Positions 23,701 through 31,320 of a stretch of 33,111 nt of DNA are shown here, piece after piece. Origin of the DNA: Sulfurospirillum sp964441765 (GTDB taxonomy: Bacteria; Campylobacterota; Campylobacteria; Campylobacterales; Sulfurospirillaceae); the NCBI GenBank assembly GCA_964441765.1, contig CAYTVI010000016.1, forward strand, positions 1-33,111, given 5' to 3'. The translations under genes and the position numbers were made by a program. The notes beneath the pieces are model-generated. The model worked only from the letters and a program-made list of their open reading frames with translations. It did not search any database and was not told where the DNA came from. How positions within the stretch are numbered: the first letter of the stretch is position 1; the number at the start of each line of letters is the position of its first letter.

Positions 23701-24092
23701 ACAATCTCCTCTAAGGAAACTTCTGTGGCTTTTACAAAAAAGTTGATAGGATCATTTTCTTTCAAATCCAAGCGTTCTATGGCTGTGGTTGTGATGATTG
23801 AACCAATTTTATAAGAATGGTGTGTTGCGCTTAGGGTAGAGAGTATGACCCCTTTATGCAGTGTTTCAATGTGACACTCAAAAATATTGGAGAAACTGAT
23901 ATTGTCACACTTACCCTTGGCAACACCGACTTCTGTCTCTTTAAAACAGATATACACATCACTTCCCTCTTTTGCAAAAGAGGGAAGTTCTAAGGTAATT
24001 GCTGTAAGTGTTTGATCGTGATAGTTTAAAAGAATGCGCGAGATTCCTTCATGTATTTGAATGTGTGTAATCTTTGCACGTAAACGGTTCAT
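23697..24092 (-). CDS. TOBE/Mop-domain molybdate-binding protein between modA and modB
   Basis: A 131-residue soluble protein of mainly beta-strand character. The second half (CHIETLHKGVILSTLSATHHSYKIGSIITT in outline, then AIERLDLKENDPINFFVKATEVSLE) looks like a TOBE/Mop module, with a more divergent first copy ahead, so it resembles a ModG/Mop-type two-domain oxyanion store. No signal peptide or membrane segment is present. It overlaps modA and modB by four bases each, which makes it a fixed operon member. A role in intracellular molybdate buffering is inferred from the fold; regulation of the transporter is an alternative. Confidence 0.72.
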   Translation of the reverse strand: MNRLRAKITHIQIHEGISRILLNYHDQTLTAITLELPSFAKEGSDVYICFKETEVGVAKGKCDNISFSNIFECHIETLHKGVILSTLSATHHSYKIGSIITTTAIERLDLKENDPINFFVKATEVSLEEIV

Positions 24093-24844
24093 AGCTCACC
24101 TGGAAGCACAAAGCCGTATTTTTTGAAAATTTCACGTGCTTTTGGAGAACCTGCAAATGTCTCAAATTTCTGTGCAGTAGGGTTGTTTTCACCGTTTTTC
24201 AACAGTGCATACCCTTGAATGATGTCGTTATGCCACTCTCTTGGTAGAAGGAAAAAATCGCCTTGAGCTTTAAGCGTATCAGCAATGCCCAAAGACAAAG
24301 GAATAATGCCTACTTCTGCCGCCCCTGATTGAATGAACTGTGCCGCTTGTGAAACGTTTTCACCTAAAACAAGACGATCTTGCACTTTTTCATAGTAGTT
24401 CTGGCTTTTAAGAGCATTGACTGCGGCTACACCGTAAGGTGCATGGGATGGATCGGCAATAGCGATTTTTTTTACTTTTGGATCTAAGAAAAGCTCGAAA
24501 CCTCTTTTAACATCTATGTTATTGCTCTTAGGTGCCCAAAGACCTATACGCCCATACGCATAAGGTTTAGGGTCATGGCTGACAAGCCCTGCATCTTTAA
24601 GTTTTTGAATATATCCCATATCTGCCGCAAAATACATATCATAAGGGGCTCCATTGGTAATTTGTGTATAAGCTTTACCCGTTGAACCAAACGCAATAAG
24701 CGCTTTTTCGCCTGGATAGGCTTTTTCAAATTCTACTTGCATCTCTTTGAAAGCATATACCAAATCAGCCGCAGCTGTTATTTTAACTTCTCCCGCCCAT
24801 AAAGCAACACTGAGCAACCCTAAACCTATGATACTTTTCCACAT
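24089..24844 (-). CDS. modA: Molybdate-binding periplasmic protein
   Basis: A 251-residue solute-binding protein. A signal peptide (MWKSIIGLGLLSVALWAGE) is probably cleaved after LWA. Mature motifs fit ModA: TAAADLVYAFKEM with the oxyanion-contact serine/alanine region, FGSTGKAYTQITNGAPYDMYFAAD in outline, and ADPSHAPYGVAAVNAL. The ATG has AAGGAG five bases upstream. It follows modE by 24 bases and overlaps the TOBE gene by four. Molybdate and tungstate are both plausible ligands. Confidence 0.94.
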   Translation of the reverse strand: MWKSIIGLGLLSVALWAGEVKITAAADLVYAFKEMQVEFEKAYPGEKALIAFGSTGKAYTQITNGAPYDMYFAADMGYIQKLKDAGLVSHDPKPYAYGRIGLWAPKSNNIDVKRGFELFLDPKVKKIAIADPSHAPYGVAAVNALKSQNYYEKVQDRLVLGENVSQAAQFIQSGAAEVGIIPLSLGIADTLKAQGDFFLLPREWHNDIIQGYALLKNGENNPTAQKFETFAGSPKAREIFKKYGFVLPGEL

Positions 24845-24868
24845 ACGAACTCCTTTTTTAAATTTGAA

Positions 24869-25651
24869 TTATTTTCCGATTAAGATACTGCTGGATTTGA
24901 TGATGGCACACACTTTTTTGCCCACTTCAAGACCTAAATTTTTAACAGACTCACTTGTAATGGTAGCTACTACAACGTCATTTTGTCCAATGTCCACACT
25001 GACTTCGGCATTGACTTCGCCGAGTTTAATGTCTGTAATGACACCTGCAAGCTTATTTCGTGCACTGGTGGCAATGTTCAGTTCATTGGAGATGAGCATC
25101 GAAGAAGCTTTGATGATACCCACCACGTCATCTCCGACTTCAAGCCCTAACTCTTCTACTGCACTATTGGTAATCGTAGAAATAAGAGTAACGCCACTTT
25201 TAAGCACAATATGAACTTCCGCATTCACTTTTGCTTGTTTAATCTCGCCAATTTTCCCCATCAGCTGATTACGCGCACTGATTTGCATAGCAATCCTTTG
25301 TAAGTTTTTAATGTGATCCATATTAAATTCAGCCATTGTGGAGAGTGTTTTTAAAAAACGTTCGTACTCATGTTTCAGTAAATCATAATTCTTGACAATT
25401 TCCTCTCCGTAGGGAGTTAACGAGGTACCTCCTCCTCCAGTACCTCCAATTGTCCTGACAACTAATGGTTTTGAGGAAAGGTTATTCATTGTATCTATTG
25501 CTTCCCATGCTGTCTTATAACTAATGCCCACTTGTTTGGCGGCTGTCGTGATGGAACCACTCTCTTTGATAGCCTGAAGTAAATGAATGCGTTTTTCTAA
25601 TAACACAGGTTTATCAAAACACATGAGCCCACTTGGTAATTCTTTTTCCAT
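24869..25651 (-). CDS. modE: Molybdate-responsive transcriptional regulator ModE
   Basis: A 260-residue regulator with the full E. coli-like arrangement. Residues about 15-90 are the LysR-type winged helix (IKESGSITTAAKQVGISYKTAWEAID). Two Mop domains follow at about 122-187 (SARNQLMGKIGEI) and 192-258 (SARNKLAGVITDI), which bind molybdate at the dimer interface. It represses mod genes when molybdate is ample and can activate molybdoenzyme genes. It heads the mod operon, and a site resembling the ModE operator lies just upstream, indicating autoregulation. The fdh genes are divergent on the other side of the control region. Confidence 0.95.
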   Translation of the reverse strand: MEKELPSGLMCFDKPVLLEKRIHLLQAIKESGSITTAAKQVGISYKTAWEAIDTMNNLSSKPLVVRTIGGTGGGGTSLTPYGEEIVKNYDLLKHEYERFLKTLSTMAEFNMDHIKNLQRIAMQISARNQLMGKIGEIKQAKVNAEVHIVLKSGVTLISTITNSAVEELGLEVGDDVVGIIKASSMLISNELNIATSARNKLAGVITDIKLGEVNAEVSVDIGQNDVVVATITSESVKNLGLEVGKKVCAIIKSSSILIGK

Positions 25652-25658
25652 GAAAAGC

Positions 25659-25684
25659 CTTATGTAATTTATTTATATAGCGAT
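25659..25684 (-). promoter_or_regulatory. Candidate ModE operator at the modE promoter
   Basis: On the minus strand the site reads ATCGCTATATA, seven bases, TACATAAGG. The first half equals the E. coli-type ModE half-site ATCGnTATATA as I recall it; the second half is a looser match. It lies 8 bases upstream of the modE start codon. A TATACT (25694-25699) is a plausible -10. A second partial half-site occurs at 25717-25727. Confidence 0.6.
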
Positions 25685-25747
25685 TATTTTGGAAGTATAG
25701 CAATATTACCTTAAAGAATATAGCGCTCTATTGTTCAATTTTTAAAC

Positions 25748-25826
25748 ATGTATTTTTAGCATATCATGAGGACTTGTACTTATATAAAAATGACCTATTT
25801 CTGGGAACAATATGCTAAAAATACAT
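25748..25826. repeat. Perfect 17-bp inverted repeat with a 45-bp spacer
   Basis: ATGTATTTTTAGCATAT (25748-25764) is the exact reverse complement of ATATGCTAAAAATACAT (25810-25826). It lies about 100 bases upstream of modE and 270 bases upstream of the candidate fdh promoter. It could be a pair of operators bound by looping dimers, or a hairpin in a transcript. Confidence 0.75.
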
Positions 25827-26059
25827 ATCTATAAATCTAGTTATACCATACTAAAATGCGCATTTATTTATAAGTTTTAAAAATATATCACATCACAATA
25901 TTTATATAATATGTTTAAATAGCATATTTAAGAAATATTTAATTAATTATATTACCTAAATATTTATATATTTGAATTACTTCTTCTATGTTAGATTTTC
26001 AAAATCGGTAAATGTTTGTTTACTGATTTGTTTTTGTTATGTGTTGTTCATGATATTAT

Positions 26060-26104
26060 GCTTACGTGGTAAGCTTACATACAGTATCGTGAGAGACTTA
26101 TAAT
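26060..26104 (+). promoter_or_regulatory. Candidate fdh promoter with GCTTAC palindromes
   Basis: TATAAT at 26099-26104 is a perfect -10 box. Upstream, GCTTACGTGGTAAGC (26060-26074) is an inverted repeat and GTAAGCTTAC (26069-26078) a second, overlapping palindrome, so three alternating copies of the same hexamer sit at the place expected for an activator site. This would leave an untranslated leader of about 180 bases before the first fdh gene. Confidence 0.5.
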
Positions 26105-26291
26105 AACTCCTTATTATCAGACTTTCATCTTCGTTCATATACTTTATATGTATCTTCTATATCATAAACTTCATTCTTAGGTGTACTTTAAAAATTTATA
26201 TAAGTTTTATATTCAAATTTTTAAATACTTACGATCCTCTACATGATTGAAATATCACACATGTAAAGGCAATAAGCCAAGGAGGCGAGAT

Positions 26292-26486
26292 ATGACAATA
26301 ATGCGTCGTAACTTTCTAAAAAAAGCTACAGTAGGTTCAGCAGTAGTAGCCATAGGTCTAACAACAGTTGCATCGGCTGAGAGCAAAACAACATCGGGAG
26401 GCGTTGTTGTAGGCAAATCTAAAAAGAAAGAGATTACCTATAAAAAAACTCAAGCCTGGGAAGACTATTATAAGTCTGCTCTGTAA
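26292..26486 (+). CDS. Small Tat-signal protein of the formate dehydrogenase operon
   Basis: A 64-residue protein that is mostly a twin-arginine signal (MTIMRRNFLKKATVGSAVVAIGL...ASA) followed by about 35 polar residues rich in Lys and ending AWEDYYKSAL. Similar tiny Tat proteins precede fdhA in other Campylobacterota, e.g. in the C. jejuni fdh locus as I recall. They are thought to assist assembly or export of the periplasmic enzyme, without firm biochemistry. The ATG at 26292 has AAGGAGG six bases upstream, a strong signal, and an upstream in-frame ATG at 26247 is rejected on that basis. fdhA follows 14 bases later. Confidence 0.82.
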   Translation: MTIMRRNFLKKATVGSAVVAIGLTTVASAESKTTSGGVVVGKSKKKEITYKKTQAWEDYYKSAL

Positions 26487-26500
26487 GAAAGGAGAGATCA

Positions 26501-29311
26501 ATGAGTGAAATAACAACGGCATTAAATGCTAAAGTAGGAAGAAGAAGTTTCCTTAAAATGGCAGCCATCGCAGGTGCATTTGGGGCAACTTCAGGGTTCG
26601 CAAGTGAGAAAGTTACACGTGCTGCTACAGAAGAAGAGGTCAAAAATCCTTATCCAGGTTCTAAAATGGTCAAAACCATTTGTAACGTCTGCTCTGTAGG
26701 ATGTGGTGTGATCGCTGAGGTTCATAATGGTGTATGGGTTCGTCAAGAAGTGGCACAAGATCATCCACTTAGCCTTGGTGGACACTGCTGTAAAGGTGCG
26801 GGCATGATCGATATGATTCGCTCAGAAGTGCGTGTCAAATATCCAATGGAAAAAGTGGGTGGTCAATGGAAACGTATTTCTTGGGAAGATGCGTACACTA
26901 AAATCGGTACACAACTCAAAACGATTCGTGAAAAACATGGCCCTGATGCGGCGATGTTCTTAGGTTCTGCAAAAATGAGCAACGAGCAAGCGTACTATCT
27001 TCGTAAATTTGCAGCATTTTACGGTACCAATAATATCGATCACCAAGCAAGACTTTGCCATAGTTCAACCGTAACAGGTGTTGCCAATACCTTTGGTTAT
27101 GGTGCGATGACCAACCAACTGGGTGATATTCAAAATTCTAAAGCAGTCCTTATTATGGGCGCGAATCCTGCGGTTGCACATCCTGTAGGTTTCCAACATT
27201 TTTTAAAAGCCAAAGAGAGAAACAACACAAAGTTGATTGTTGTTGAGCCTCGCTTTACTAAAACGGCTGCAAAAGCAGATATGTATGTACGTTTACGTTC
27301 AGGTACAGACATCGCGTTTATCTACGGAATGATTCATTTGATTTTAAAAAACGGTTGGGAAGATAAAAAATACCTTCAAGACCGCGTTTATGGTTATGAA
27401 GATGTTTTCAAAGAGTCTGAGAAATGGACACCTGATGTGGTTTCTAAAGTAACAGGTGTCAGCGAAGAAGAGCTTTACCAAGTGACAAAACTTTTTGCTA
27501 CCTCAAAACCAGGCTGTTTAGTGTGGACAATGGGTTGGACACAACACAGTATTGGTACGGGGAATACTCGTGTAGGACCAATCTTGCAGATGATTTTGGG
27601 CAATATGGGCGTTGAAGGCGGTGGTTGTAATATTCTTAGAGGTCATGATAACGTTCAGGGTGCTTCTGATATGGGCTGTTCTTCTGAGACACTTCCTGGC
27701 TACTACGGTTTAGCAGAACCTGCATGGAAACACTTTTCAAATGTCTGGAAAACAGACTATGAATGGCTTAAAGCTCGTTTCAAAAGCCCAGAGTTGATGA
27801 CTAAAAACGGCTTTACTCTGGCTCGTTGGAGTGAAGGTGTCATGAAAAATGACGCAATTTACAATGGCGGAACCGATCTAAAAGCTCTTGTGGTTATGGG
27901 CTGTGGTATTACCTCTACAGCACAACTTCAAGAGGTCAAAAAAGGACTTGATAACGTTGAGCTTCTCGTTATTACAGATCCTTTTATCAATGATGCGGCT
28001 ATTTTGACAGATCGTAAAGATAACCTCTTTATCCTCCCTGTTGCAACGCAATTTGAAACCAGTGGCTCCGTAACCGCAACGGGAAGAAATGTGCAATGGC
28101 GAAGCAAAGTTGTTGAGCCTCAGTATGAGTGCAAAGCCGATCAAGACATCATGTTTGAATTCTCCAAACGTTTAGGCTTTTACGATGAATATACAAAAGC
28201 ATTGGGCGATGGAAAAGGAAACTTTACGTGGCCAGAAGATGCAACACGCGAAATTGCACGTGGTATTCGCTCCATCGGTATGGGTGGACATATTCCTGAG
28301 CGTTTGAAAAAACATCAAGAAAACTGGCATATGTTTGAAGAGGTGAGCATCGCGGGAATGGGACCAATGAAAGGTGAATACTACGGTCTTCCATGGCCAT
28401 GTTGGAATGAAACCCACAGCGGTAGCCCGATTTTATACAACGTCAATAAACCTGTCAGTGATGGCGGTATGGGATTCCGTCTAAACTGGGGTGTTGAAAA
28501 AGATGGTGTGAGCCTTCTAGCAGGTGAGGGCAGTGCGCCTAAAGGCTCAGCGATTGCTAAAGGTCACGCACCACTTAGCCTAGAAGTATTAGAAAAAGCA
28601 GGTGCAACATTTACTGAAGAGGAAAAAGCCATTGTTGCTGGTAAAAACTTTGCGACAGATTTAAGCGGTATCTTGCTTAAAAAAGGAATTGCATTAGGAC
28701 TTTGCCCATATGGTAATGGAAAAGCGAGGGCCAAAGCGTGGAACTTCCCAGATCAAATTCCACTTCATAGAGAGCCTATTCACTCACCAAGCCAAGAGAT
28801 GATCAAAGCGTACCCGACCTACCCTGATAAAAAAGATCATTTTAGGGTTGATACGAAGTATATCTCTGCTCAAACAAGACAAGATTACACCAAAGAGTTC
28901 CCACTTATTATGATTACGGGTCGTTTGGTCACACACAGTGGAGCTGGAGCAGAAACTAGAGCTTCTAAATACCTTTCAAAACTCAATCCTGAAATGTTTG
29001 TGGACATTCACCCAAATACAGCACTCAATCTTGGTGTTCGTGATGGCGAAATGGTGTGGGTTTATGGTGTTGAGGGAACGCGTATTCGTGTTAAAGCGAA
29101 ATTTTCCCGCACAGTGGATGAAAAAACGATCTTTATGCCATTCCACTATATGGGACAATTCCAAGGTAAAGATCTAAGTGCAAACTATCCAACAGGTACA
29201 AAACCTTACGCAACAGGTGAGTCGGCTAACACCGTGGTTGGTTATGGCTATGATATTATGACGCAAATTCCCGAGACAAAAACGGGTCTATGTCGCATCG
29301 AAAAAGCGTAG
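26501..29311 (+). CDS. fdhA: Formate dehydrogenase catalytic subunit, cysteine form
   Basis: A 936-residue Mo/W-bis-MGD enzyme, periplasmic, that oxidises formate to CO2 and passes electrons to FdhB. The Tat signal is RRSFLKMAAIAGAFG. A [4Fe-4S] cluster motif follows: Cys61, Cys64, Cys68 and Cys96 or 97. The metal ligand at residue 186 is cysteine (ARLCHSS, codon TGC at 27056-27058), where many FdhA carry selenocysteine. The neighbouring His187 of the active site is kept. MGANPAVAHPVGFQHFLKA and the C-terminal MITGRLVTHSGAG and cofactor-binding domain complete the family. Shine-Dalgarno AAAGGAG precedes the ATG. An assignment to a related molybdopterin oxidoreductase is unlikely given the FdhB and FdhC partners. 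Confidence 0.94.
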   Translation: MSEITTALNAKVGRRSFLKMAAIAGAFGATSGFASEKVTRAATEEEVKNPYPGSKMVKTICNVCSVGCGVIAEVHNGVWVRQEVAQDHPLSLGGHCCKGAGMIDMIRSEVRVKYPMEKVGGQWKRISWEDAYTKIGTQLKTIREKHGPDAAMFLGSAKMSNEQAYYLRKFAAFYGTNNIDHQARLCHSSTVTGVANTFGYGAMTNQLGDIQNSKAVLIMGANPAVAHPVGFQHFLKAKERNNTKLIVVEPRFTKTAAKADMYVRLRSGTDIAFIYGMIHLILKNGWEDKKYLQDRVYGYEDVFKESEKWTPDVVSKVTGVSEEELYQVTKLFATSKPGCLVWTMGWTQHSIGTGNTRVGPILQMILGNMGVEGGGCNILRGHDNVQGASDMGCSSETLPGYYGLAEPAWKHFSNVWKTDYEWLKARFKSPELMTKNGFTLARWSEGVMKNDAIYNGGTDLKALVVMGCGITSTAQLQEVKKGLDNVELLVITDPFINDAAILTDRKDNLFILPVATQFETSGSVTATGRNVQWRSKVVEPQYECKADQDIMFEFSKRLGFYDEYTKALGDGKGNFTWPEDATREIARGIRSIGMGGHIPERLKKHQENWHMFEEVSIAGMGPMKGEYYGLPWPCWNETHSGSPILYNVNKPVSDGGMGFRLNWGVEKDGVSLLAGEGSAPKGSAIAKGHAPLSLEVLEKAGATFTEEEKAIVAGKNFATDLSGILLKKGIALGLCPYGNGKARAKAWNFPDQIPLHREPIHSPSQEMIKAYPTYPDKKDHFRVDTKYISAQTRQDYTKEFPLIMITGRLVTHSGAGAETRASKYLSKLNPEMFVDIHPNTALNLGVRDGEMVWVYGVEGTRIRVKAKFSRTVDEKTIFMPFHYMGQFQGKDLSANYPTGTKPYATGESANTVVGYGYDIMTQIPETKTGLCRIEKA

Positions 29312-29322
29312 GGGGGAGAGAG

Positions 29323-29925
29323 ATGGAATACGCAAGAATGAAATTTTACTGCGATGAGAGCAGATGTATAGAGTGTGATGGCTGTTCAGTAGCGTGTGCA
29401 GAAGCGCATGAACTACCAGTAGGTATCAGCAGACGTAAAGTTGTTACTATCAATGAAGGCATTCCTGGTAAAGAGATGAGTACATCCATTGCATGTATGC
29501 ACTGTACTGATGCACCATGTGAACAAGTGTGTCCAGTCGATTGTTTCTATATCAGAGAAGACGGTATCGTTCTTCATGATAAAGATAAATGTATCGGTTG
29601 TGGTTACTGCTTGTACGCGTGCCCGTTTGGTGCTCCACAGTTCCCAAGAGATGGCGCGTTCGGTGCTAAGGGAGCGATGGATAAATGTACGATGTGTGCA
29701 GGTGGACCGTTGGAAACGAACTCAGAAAAAGAGAGACACCTTTACGGACAAAATAGAATCGCTGAAGGAAAAGTACCAGTGTGTGCAGCAATGTGTTCAA
29801 CAAAAGCACTTTTAGTAGGGGACGCTGAATCTGTATCAAACGTCTTTAGAGCGCGTGTTATGGCTCGTGGTGGAAAAGGCTCCAACTCTCCTTACGGATG
29901 GGATAAAGCATATAAAAATAAATGA
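29323..29925 (+). CDS. fdhB: Formate dehydrogenase iron-sulfur subunit
   Basis: A 200-residue electron-transfer subunit with four [4Fe-4S] clusters. Cysteine clusters: CDESRCIECDGCSVAC near the N-terminus, CMHCTDAPCEQVCPVDC, KCIGCGYCLYACPFG and KCTMCAGG with a later PVCAAMCSTKAL. It links FdhA to the cytochrome subunit FdhC on the periplasmic face. It has no Tat signal and would be carried across with FdhA. I start it at ATG 29323, where a GGGGGGAGAG purine stretch precedes it; an upstream in-frame start inside fdhA is rejected. Confidence 0.95.
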   Translation: MEYARMKFYCDESRCIECDGCSVACAEAHELPVGISRRKVVTINEGIPGKEMSTSIACMHCTDAPCEQVCPVDCFYIREDGIVLHDKDKCIGCGYCLYACPFGAPQFPRDGAFGAKGAMDKCTMCAGGPLETNSEKERHLYGQNRIAEGKVPVCAAMCSTKALLVGDAESVSNVFRARVMARGGKGSNSPYGWDKAYKNK

Positions 29926-29936
29926 AAGGAGCAGCA

Positions 29937-30836
29937 ATGAGAAAGTATATCTACGCACTCATTGCGCTTCTAGGTTTAGCTACCGTAGCATTTGCTACGG
30001 ATAGCCAAATCTGGGGTGAGATGCGCATTCAAAATATCTTGGGATACGGACAAGAAGAGTCTTTGAAATTAGGACCTTTGTTTACCATGTTACAGCATAA
30101 ATACTTTGCATGGATCTTCTTAGGTGTCCTCATAGGTGTACCTGGAGCATTTTTTCTTCATTATAAGATTATTGGACCTAAAGTATTTCCTCATAGTGAG
30201 AAAAAATACTATGCCTTTAATCTGTATAACCGTATTGTTCACCAAGTAGCAGCAGTCAGCTTTTTGGTCATTATCCCAACAGGATTTATCATCATCTTTG
30301 GTGACTTCTTTGGGGGAGGAACCTTTGTAAGAATGGCAAAAAACCTTCATGGACTCTTTACCATTCCATTTACCATTGTTGTCATTCCTATGGCACTCAT
30401 GTGGCTTAAAGAAGCACTCTTTAACCTTGATGATATTAAATGGTTTATGATCCTAGGTGGTTATTTATCGAAAGAGAAAAAACCTATCTTAGCAGGTAAG
30501 TTTAATGCGGGTCAAAAAATGTGGTACTGGGTAGCAATACTAGGTGGTATCACCATGATTCTTAGTGGTGCGATGATGTACTTCTTAGACTTTAAGATGG
30601 AGATGCTCCATAACGTAACAGGCATGAGTCAAATCGATCTTCTAAGAGCAGCAGCGATTATCCATAACGTTATGGGCTTTGCAGTCCTTGCACTGTTCAT
30701 TACCCATGTGTATATGTCTATGTTCGCCATTAAAGGTGCGGTTCATAGTATTATCACAGGGTATGTTGAAGAAGAAGAGATCAAGATTCTTCACAGCACA
30801 TGGTATAAAAAACTCAAAGATCAGGGTAAGTTCTAG
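29937..30836 (+). CDS. fdhC: Formate dehydrogenase cytochrome b subunit
   Basis: A 299-residue membrane subunit with an N-terminal signal-like segment (MRKYIYALIALLGLATVAFA) and four further hydrophobic segments, with histidines in NRIVHQVAAVSF, MAKNLHGLF, IIHNVMGF and FITHVYMSM as candidate b-heme ligands. It passes electrons from FdhB to menaquinone. The ATG at 29937 is chosen because GGAG lies five bases upstream; the ATG overlapping fdhB (29922) would put the Shine-Dalgarno within the gene. A hairpin follows after 15 bases. Confidence 0.92.
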   Translation: MRKYIYALIALLGLATVAFATDSQIWGEMRIQNILGYGQEESLKLGPLFTMLQHKYFAWIFLGVLIGVPGAFFLHYKIIGPKVFPHSEKKYYAFNLYNRIVHQVAAVSFLVIIPTGFIIIFGDFFGGGTFVRMAKNLHGLFTIPFTIVVIPMALMWLKEALFNLDDIKWFMILGGYLSKEKKPILAGKFNAGQKMWYWVAILGGITMILSGAMMYFLDFKMEMLHNVTGMSQIDLLRAAAIIHNVMGFAVLALFITHVYMSMFAIKGAVHSIITGYVEEEEIKILHSTWYKKLKDQGKF

Positions 30837-30851
30837 GATTATATGAGAATA

Positions 30852-30876
30852 AGAGAAGTCAAAAAATGGCTTCTCT
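30852..30876 (+). other. Hairpin between fdhC and the regulator gene
   Basis: AGAGAAGTCA (30852-30861) pairs with TGGCTTCTCT (30867-30876) over ten positions with one G-T pair and a five-base loop. No T-run follows, so it looks like an intercistronic stability or processing element rather than a complete terminator. Confidence 0.5.
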
Positions 30877-30893
30877 ATATAAAAAGGATGTTT

Positions 30894-31301
30894 ATGAAAA
30901 CAATAAATGAAGATACTAAAAACCAACGAGAGTCTATACCCCCACATTTGTGTGTAAAAACAAAAACATGGATCGAAAATGCAGATGGTGAACTGCTCTT
31001 TGGTAAGGGAAAGACAGAAATATTAGAATTCATCGAACAAAAAGGTTCTATCTCTAAAGCATCTGAAAAAATGGGTATAAACTATAAAAAAGCATGGAAT
31101 CATGTACAACTCTTAGAGCGAAATATCAATAATACAATGGTTGAAAAAAAGCAAGGAAATGCTTCTGTTAGTGGAACAACTCTCACTCCTATGGCTAAAG
31201 ATTTTATGATGAAATATAGACAACTTCAAGCTGATATAGAAGCTTTTGCAAATGAAAAATTCAAAGAAATTTTTTCAAATATTACACCTATAGAAAAATA
31301 A
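30894..31301 (+). CDS. ModE-type winged-helix regulator without Mop domains
   Basis: A 135-residue DNA-binding protein. Residues about 35-110 form a LysR/ModE-type winged helix (EQKGSISKASEKMGINYKKAWNHVQLLE, in outline), aligning closely with the ModE N-terminal domain in this window (GSITTAAKQVGISYKTAWEAID). The wing GNASVSGTTLTPMAKDF matches ModE GGGGTSLTPYGEEI. No molybdate-binding Mop/TOBE domain follows, so it probably does not sense molybdate itself. The ATG at 30894 has AAAAGG six bases upstream; upstream in-frame starts are rejected. Placed between fdhC and the TorD-like gene it is likely a regulator of, or within, the fdh unit. Confidence 0.8.
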   Translation: MKTINEDTKNQRESIPPHLCVKTKTWIENADGELLFGKGKTEILEFIEQKGSISKASEKMGINYKKAWNHVQLLERNINNTMVEKKQGNASVSGTTLTPMAKDFMMKYRQLQADIEAFANEKFKEIFSNITPIEK

Positions 31302-31320
31302 GTAATGGCCAGGAATTATA

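Larger units (their letters stand above)
25652..26291. other. 640-bp AT-rich divergent control region between modE and the fdh genes
   Basis: No gene is supported here. It holds a ModE-like operator and -10 for modE at the left, a 17-bp inverted repeat in the middle, and a candidate fdh promoter with nested palindromes at the right. Further small palindromes include GATTTTCAAAATC (25994-26006) and ATAATAACTCCTTATTAT (26100-26117). Confidence 0.7.

Noticed and set aside
27050..27120. Selenocysteine codon and SECIS-like hairpin in fdhA
   Set aside because: The ligand codon is TGC and the frame has no internal TGA, so no recoding element is needed.
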